Assembly (NCBI GenBank): GCA_964637995.1
Contig: CAZWXV010000001.1
Span: 13,789-77,788, forward strand
Direction: 5' to 3'
DNA: 64,000 bases
Source: UBA9973 sp964637995
GTDB taxonomy: Bacteria; Patescibacteriota; Minisyncoccia; Phycocordibacterales; UBA9973
The position numbers and the translations under genes are program-made. Of this stretch, positions 59,848 through 64,000 are shown in pieces. Each line of letters starts with the position of its first letter. Within the stretch, counting starts at the first letter, position 1. The notes under the pieces were generated by a model. That model worked only from the letters and a program-made list of their open reading frames with translations, was not told where the DNA came from and did no database searches.

Positions 59848-61869
59848 TTACTTACCTTGGTTTAAGAGCTTCAGGAACTTCTCTTCGTTTAAAATTTTCA
59901 CACCCAACTTTTTAGCTGTTGTGAATTTCGAGCCGGGTTCTTCGCCTGCAACGACGTAGGAAGTATTTTGGGAGACCGAGCCCGCAACCTTGCCGCCCAA
60001 GGCAAGTATCCGCTCCTTGGCGATTTCCCGGGACATTCGGGCGAGAGTGCCGGTAAGTACAAACTGCAGCCCGGTAAACTTTCCTGCTTTTCTCTTTGGC
60101 ATTTTTTCCACCACTACACCATTTTTCCCCAGCTTTTTTATAAAATTCAAATTATTTTTATCATGAAAGAAATCACTTAAACTTTTAGATACCGCCGGTC
60201 CTATGTTTTCTATGCTGTCTAGCTCCGAAGAATTCTCCAAAGCAGAGGCCATGAGCTTTTCCAGCGTGCCGAAATGCTCCGCAATATCCCGCGCCGTCTC
60301 CTCGCCCACGTGGAGAATTCCCAGCGCCCGCAGGAACCGCGCGAAGGATACTTTTTTCTTGTTTTCTATTTCCTGGATAATATTTTCCGCCGACTTTTCA
60401 CCGAAGCGTTCCAGTACTTGTATGTCTTCTTTCGCCAGAGTAAAAATGTCTGCCGCGTCGGTGATAAGCCCTTCATCTTTGAAACGGCGTAAAATTTTCG
60501 GGCCCAGTTCGTAAATCTCAAACACTGACACAAAATGCTCCAAGTACCGTTCGTTTTTAGCCGGACAATTTTTATTGGTGCAATAATACGCGACTTTTTC
60601 CTTGCGCTCGACCGCACTGCCGCATACCGGACACTTGTCCGGCATTTTTATTTTCTTCTCCTTGCCCGTGCGCATGCGCGTAAGCACCTCCACCACAGCG
60701 GGAATAACATCCCCCGCTTTCTCGATAACCACCGTATCGCCGATACGCAGGTCGAGCCGTTCTATCTGATCCATGTTGTGAAGCGTCGCTTTGCCGACCG
60801 TGGAACCGGCCACGAGTGTAGGGTCGAATATCGCGAGCGGCGTCAGCGCCCCGGTGCGGCCAACGTTTATTTTTACATCCCGCACCACAGTAGTTGCCCG
60901 TTCGGCGGGATACTTGAAGGCCACCATATAACGCGGAGCTTTACCTACCACTCCGAGCACTTCCGCCCGCTCGAGGTCGTCTACCGACACCACCACTCCG
61001 TCTGTGCCGTAGGGAAATCCGGCGCGAATTTTTTCAAATTTGTTTACGAACTCTATGGCCTCATCAAGGTTTTTGCAAATTGCGTCGTGCGAATCTATGG
61101 GAAACCCCAGCATTTTGAGATACCGGTGCTTATCGGAATGGGCCACCAGAGTTTTTCCGCCTCGACTTTCGGCAATATCGTAAGCGAAAAAATCCAACTC
61201 GCGCTCGGCAGCAAGTTTTGGATCGAGCTGACGCAAACTTCCCGCTGCGGCGTTGCGGGTATTGGCAAACAAAACCTTGCCGACTTTTGCATTGGCACGG
61301 TTCAATTTCTCAAGAGTTTTTTTTGCCATGACCGCCTCGCCGCGGACTTCAAGATAGGCGGGGCAGGGTTCCCTGAGTACCAGAGGAATGGAGCGGATGG
61401 TCCGGAGGTTTTGGGTGATGTCTTCGCCTACTTCCCCGTCCCCCCGCGTAGCCCCTCGCACAAATCGCCCTCTTTCGTAGATGAGCGACACCGCCAGCCC
61501 GTCAAACTTGACTTCACAAAAGTAATCCGCTTCTCTGGTTTGGCCCAAAAGTTTTTTGACCCTTTTTTCCCAGTCCTTTAGTTCCTCAACACTAAAAGCG
61601 TCATTAAGAGAGAGCATGCGCTTTTTGTGCTTTACTTTTACAAATTTATCCAGAGCTTTTCCTCCGACCCTGTTTTCCGACGCATTCGGGTCTTGGAATT
61701 CGGGATATTTTGCCAAAAGTTCTTTCAGCTCGCGGGTCAGAGAATCATACACATCGTCGGTGACGCTGGGCACATTTTTCACATGATATTCTTCGCGCAA
61801 CCGCGCAATTTCCTTGCGAAGCTTTTTTATCCTTTGTCTGATATCTTTGCTGGCCTCCGGTTTATCCAT
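59848..61869 (-). CDS. ligA: NAD-dependent DNA ligase
   Basis: 673 aa. Start ATG 61869 (MDKPEASKD), four bases after the upstream stop. Adenylation lysine in EVKFDGLAVSL, GATRGDGEVGEDIT, OB fold, zinc finger CPVC...YCTNKNCPA, helix-hairpin-helix repeats and a C-terminal BRCT domain. Seals nicks in replication and repair. Confidence 0.97.
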   Translation of the reverse strand: MDKPEASKDIRQRIKKLRKEIARLREEYHVKNVPSVTDDVYDSLTRELKELLAKYPEFQDPNASENRVGGKALDKFVKVKHKKRMLSLNDAFSVEELKDWEKRVKKLLGQTREADYFCEVKFDGLAVSLIYERGRFVRGATRGDGEVGEDITQNLRTIRSIPLVLREPCPAYLEVRGEAVMAKKTLEKLNRANAKVGKVLFANTRNAAAGSLRQLDPKLAAERELDFFAYDIAESRGGKTLVAHSDKHRYLKMLGFPIDSHDAICKNLDEAIEFVNKFEKIRAGFPYGTDGVVVSVDDLERAEVLGVVGKAPRYMVAFKYPAERATTVVRDVKINVGRTGALTPLAIFDPTLVAGSTVGKATLHNMDQIERLDLRIGDTVVIEKAGDVIPAVVEVLTRMRTGKEKKIKMPDKCPVCGSAVERKEKVAYYCTNKNCPAKNERYLEHFVSVFEIYELGPKILRRFKDEGLITDAADIFTLAKEDIQVLERFGEKSAENIIQEIENKKKVSFARFLRALGILHVGEETARDIAEHFGTLEKLMASALENSSELDSIENIGPAVSKSLSDFFHDKNNLNFIKKLGKNGVVVEKMPKRKAGKFTGLQFVLTGTLARMSREIAKERILALGGKVAGSVSQNTSYVVAGEEPGSKFTTAKKLGVKILNEEKFLKLLNQGK

Positions 61870-61873
61870 TTCA

Positions 61874-62974
61874 TTAATGCAGGGTTCCGTCGTACAAATT
61901 TGAGACCTCTGTCTCGGTAAGCGGGACATCGTAAAGGCGCACATCGTCAATGAGGCCGGTGAACTGCCCGCTCGCGCCATTGCCGTCTTTGCCGATAGCT
62001 ATGCCTCCCGGCTCATAATATATTCCCGCCGGGGCGGAAAACAAAACCGAGTTTTCGGGGCTCCCGTCTATATAAAGCTCGACGGTTATGCCATCGTAAA
62101 CACCCACTGCATGGTGCCACTCTCCGTCGTTGTAAGTAGCGGAGCTGGTAATGGAGTGGTTGGTTTTGGCAATATCATAGGCGTTAAAGGAAACCCTGCC
62201 GCCATTCATGTCCAGACCATACCCGTATAATCTCTTCCGGAAAATTCTCTGGGTGGGGCTCGAGGTCTGAAACCAGGCCGCAACCGTGACTGCGGAAGTC
62301 GGCTGAAGCGAACTCGGGTCGTTCAAATAAACATAATCATTGTTCGCGGCAGCAAACTGTCCGGCGTAGCCCCCCAGGGCGGAGGCGTAATGAGTACCGG
62401 AGCCGTTCCAGCTGCCGTCGTTCGTACCGCTATCCGAGGAATCGAAGGCAGTGGGGCCGCTGCCCTCATCGAATGTCCACCAGCCAATGGGATGAATGAA
62501 CTCTTCGGTAATCGTGGAGAATACAACCCGGAGTTCGCGTTCCACGCGGTTGCCCCCGGCGGACTCGCATAAGTCGTTCCCGGAATTATATCCCTTGGAT
62601 ACTACGGTAGTGAACGGCGGATTTTTAGTCACGGTTACCGTAGCGCAAGCGTTAGTTGCCCCAAGTCCTGGCAACACGAAGCTCCAGGGCGAGGAAGACC
62701 CCTCAAGCGGGATTGAGCCACCTAGGCAGGATATGGTACCCGGCCCGCCGTCTGTAAATGCGATGTCCCCGGATTTATTGTTGTCGAGCGCGCATTCAAT
62801 GCCGGTGTCCGCGGCAAAAAAAGCATGGTTCGTGGCCGCCGCAGACGTGCGGAATCTAACTTCTTTCTCCGCAATCGTTCCGACGCCAAGGGCTATGCTC
62901 AAGAGGAGCGCGGCAAGGGTAACCGCAAAGAGAATGACGAACCCGCTATTGTGTTTTGTGTTTTTTTTCATCAT
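61874..62974 (-). CDS. Pilin-like protein with LamG domain
   Basis: 366 aa. Start ATG 62974 overlaps the preceding stop (TAATG). N terminus NSGFVILFAVTLAALLLSIALGV is a pilin/PilX-type helix, though the usual GF-TL-E cleavage glutamate is missing. Four cysteines follow, then a concanavalin-A-like LamG domain (about 165-360: GWWTFDEGSG, VTVAAWFQTSS, GEWHHAVGVYDG, DDVRLYD), which usually binds glycans or host proteins. Likely a surface adhesin or pilus minor subunit. Confidence 0.82.
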   Translation of the reverse strand: MMKKNTKHNSGFVILFAVTLAALLLSIALGVGTIAEKEVRFRTSAAATNHAFFAADTGIECALDNNKSGDIAFTDGGPGTISCLGGSIPLEGSSSPWSFVLPGLGATNACATVTVTKNPPFTTVVSKGYNSGNDLCESAGGNRVERELRVVFSTITEEFIHPIGWWTFDEGSGPTAFDSSDSGTNDGSWNGSGTHYASALGGYAGQFAAANNDYVYLNDPSSLQPTSAVTVAAWFQTSSPTQRIFRKRLYGYGLDMNGGRVSFNAYDIAKTNHSITSSATYNDGEWHHAVGVYDGITVELYIDGSPENSVLFSAPAGIYYEPGGIAIGKDGNGASGQFTGLIDDVRLYDVPLTETEVSNLYDGTLH

Positions 62975-63540
62975 TATTGCATCCAATTAAACAAGGTCTC
63001 ATAAAATTTAACCTCTTTGTTGCCCGAGCCCTGTGCCCAGTTGACGCTGACATACACTTCCATTTCATCGGCGGTAGTCTCCACTACTTGCATTCGTCGG
63101 CGAAAGCCGGTGTTCGCTCCGCCATAAATACTTATGTTGTAGGCGCCATTGTTGAGAAATAAGTCGCAGTTTTCCGGAGGGCATTGGAATACGGATCCGG
63201 CATCAGAGCCCGGGAGTAAAGGATCAACGCCGCAGGTGACCCCCACACAGGGCGCTAGTTTGGCTTTGAAGTCATCCCAACCATCTTGGCCACTTTGCGG
63301 GTGGTAAAGGGTATAGGTATCGCGTATGTTCCGGACATATTCTATCCCCTCCTGCGCGAGATATTCCCCCACCATTCTTTGCTTGGCGTAATTTATGTCG
63401 GCAATACCCTGGGACAAAACGCTTATAAGACCCAAAATGGACAGGGAAAAAATGGAAATGGCGACCAGGGTTTCAACCAAGGTAAACCCCGAATGAACGG
63501 CCGTGAGCTTATTTTTGTTTTTTAAAAAAATTATTCTCAT
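62974..63540 (-). CDS. Type IV prepilin-like protein (PilV-like)
   Basis: 188 aa with the prepilin motif GFTLVETLVAISIFSLSILG including E+5, and a C-terminal globular domain with cysteines (CVGVTCG; CPPENC). Cleaved by PilD-type peptidase in known systems. Overlaps the LamG pilin gene. Confidence 0.88.
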   Translation of the reverse strand: MRIIFLKNKNKLTAVHSGFTLVETLVAISIFSLSILGLISVLSQGIADINYAKQRMVGEYLAQEGIEYVRNIRDTYTLYHPQSGQDGWDDFKAKLAPCVGVTCGVDPLLPGSDAGSVFQCPPENCDLFLNNGAYNISIYGGANTGFRRRMQVVETTADEMEVYVSVNWAQGSGNKEVKFYETLFNWMQ

Positions 63541-63546
63541 TTTTTT

Positions 63547-64000
63547 TTATATATCTATCAGCCGTTGCGACACCGAGGTCTGCAGGAAGAACGGGGTGGC
63601 TAAATTTCTAAATTTAATTTCGCCGACCATGCGCATGGTAATGAACGGCTGTCTCTGGTCGCCGCCCGGAGCTTCAGCGCCCACTACAAAAAAACCGGAT
63701 AGGTTTATGTCTAACTCCAGTTCCTCCGGGGTAAGTCTCGTGGGCACGGGTGTGGGTGTGGGCACCCCGGCATAAGGGCCGGAGAGTTTCCAGAGACTGC
63801 CTATCCCCTCTTCATCCTCCGCAAAATAATATATCTCCTGGTCATTGAAATCATTGGCATTGCCGCTGTCAGTCTCAAAAGATGTGCCGTAGCCCCCCAG
63901 AGGGCAGCTTTGGGCGTAATTTAGCGCCGTAAGCTGGCTCGGCAATATTTCGTCCTCACCGTCTACGAAACAATGATAGGTGTATGCCGTCCTCAAATTG
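63547..64000 (-). CDS. Partial pilin-like/minor pilin protein
   Basis: At least 149 C-terminal aa, the start beyond the window. Contains a Pro/Thr spacer (TPTPVPTRLTPEE), and ends TMRMVGEIKFRNLATPFFLQTSVSQR, a usual C-terminal pattern of PilW-type minor pilins. Six bases before the next pilin gene. Confidence 0.6.
   Translation of the reverse strand, partial: NLRTAYTYHCFVDGEDEILPSQLTALNYAQSCPLGGYGTSFETDSGNANDFNDQEIYYFAEDEEGIGSLWKLSGPYAGVPTPTPVPTRLTPEELELDINLSGFFVVGAEAPGGDQRQPFITMRMVGEIKFRNLATPFFLQTSVSQRLIDI

Noticed and set aside
60535..61581. 348-codon plus-strand frame inside ligA
   Set aside because: Antisense shadow of a conserved gene; composition follows ligA codons.
1..64000. CRISPR array or cas genes
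   Set aside because: No regularly spaced repeats and no Cas motifs seen.
1..64000. Insertion sequences or integrase genes
   Set aside because: No transposase or recombinase frame found, even inside the rpoD insert or next to tRNA-Ser.

Overview
The window looks like one chromosomal piece of a Patescibacteria (Candidate Phyla Radiation) genome, most likely Parcubacteria. This is inferred from gene content: stripped-down aminoacyl-tRNA synthetases, a NusB-Nudix fusion, a small-subunit-style set of compact housekeeping genes, pilin-like genes with a LamG domain, glycosyltransferases of the processive type and many unassigned membrane proteins. TGA is used as a normal stop (for example at the end of thrS), so this is not one of the CPR lineages that recode UGA. 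There is one 10-N assembly gap (27388-27397), inside the start of rpoC.

Layout. 1-7.7 kb: a phospholipase D-like enzyme, three tRNAs, glutamine synthetase, two small Shine-Dalgarno-led unknown genes, a candidate small RNA, RNase P RNA, a DUF192 protein and a polyamine pair (arginine decarboxylase-like and deoxyhypusine synthase-like). 7.8-14.4 kb: tgt, mreC, mreB, proS on the minus strand, diverging from rpsB, tsf, an unknown gene and tRNA-Thr. 14.4-20.8 kb: envelope functions (thioredoxin-like and DsbA-like proteins, two processive glycosyltransferases, an L,D-transpeptidase, a possible metallopeptidase). 20.8-30.6 kb: rpoB, rpoC, dnaG, rpoD in transcription order. 30.8-41.9 kb: rpsP, khpA, trmD; rnr; a D-Ala-D-Ala carboxypeptidase/CapA fusion; then rpmF, nusB-nudix, rnc, smc and a HAD phosphatase. 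42.2-49.6 kb: T-box-controlled thrS, a phosphatase, gyrB, a block of structured RNA, pheS and pheT. 49.6-57.6 kb: proB-proC-proA, a UvrD helicase/RecB-type nuclease, truB-terC and a tRNA-binding protein. 57.6-64 kb: an acidic exported protein, tRNA-Ser, a decayed stretch of gene remnants, ligA and pilin-like genes running off the end.

How genes are read. At more than a dozen genes a good -10 box (often TGC-TATAAT) sits only 6-12 bases before the ATG, so transcription would start at or next to the start codon: leaderless mRNAs look like the normal mode here. Only a few genes (two unknown small genes near 3.3-3.9 kb, a glycosyltransferase after rpoD, a small gene at 46.5 kb) show strong Shine-Dalgarno sequences. 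thrS is different again, with a complete T-box attenuator.

Most notable: (1) short palindromic elements inserted in frame in tgt, mreC, dnaG and other genes; (2) a second copy of the 3' end of rpoD that brackets a 1.35-kb two-gene insert; (3) an SMC protein with a Rad50-like CPMC motif at its exact middle instead of a hinge; (4) a compact T-box on thrS; (5) two terminator-delimited structured RNAs, one a pseudoknot, at 46.76-47.03 kb.
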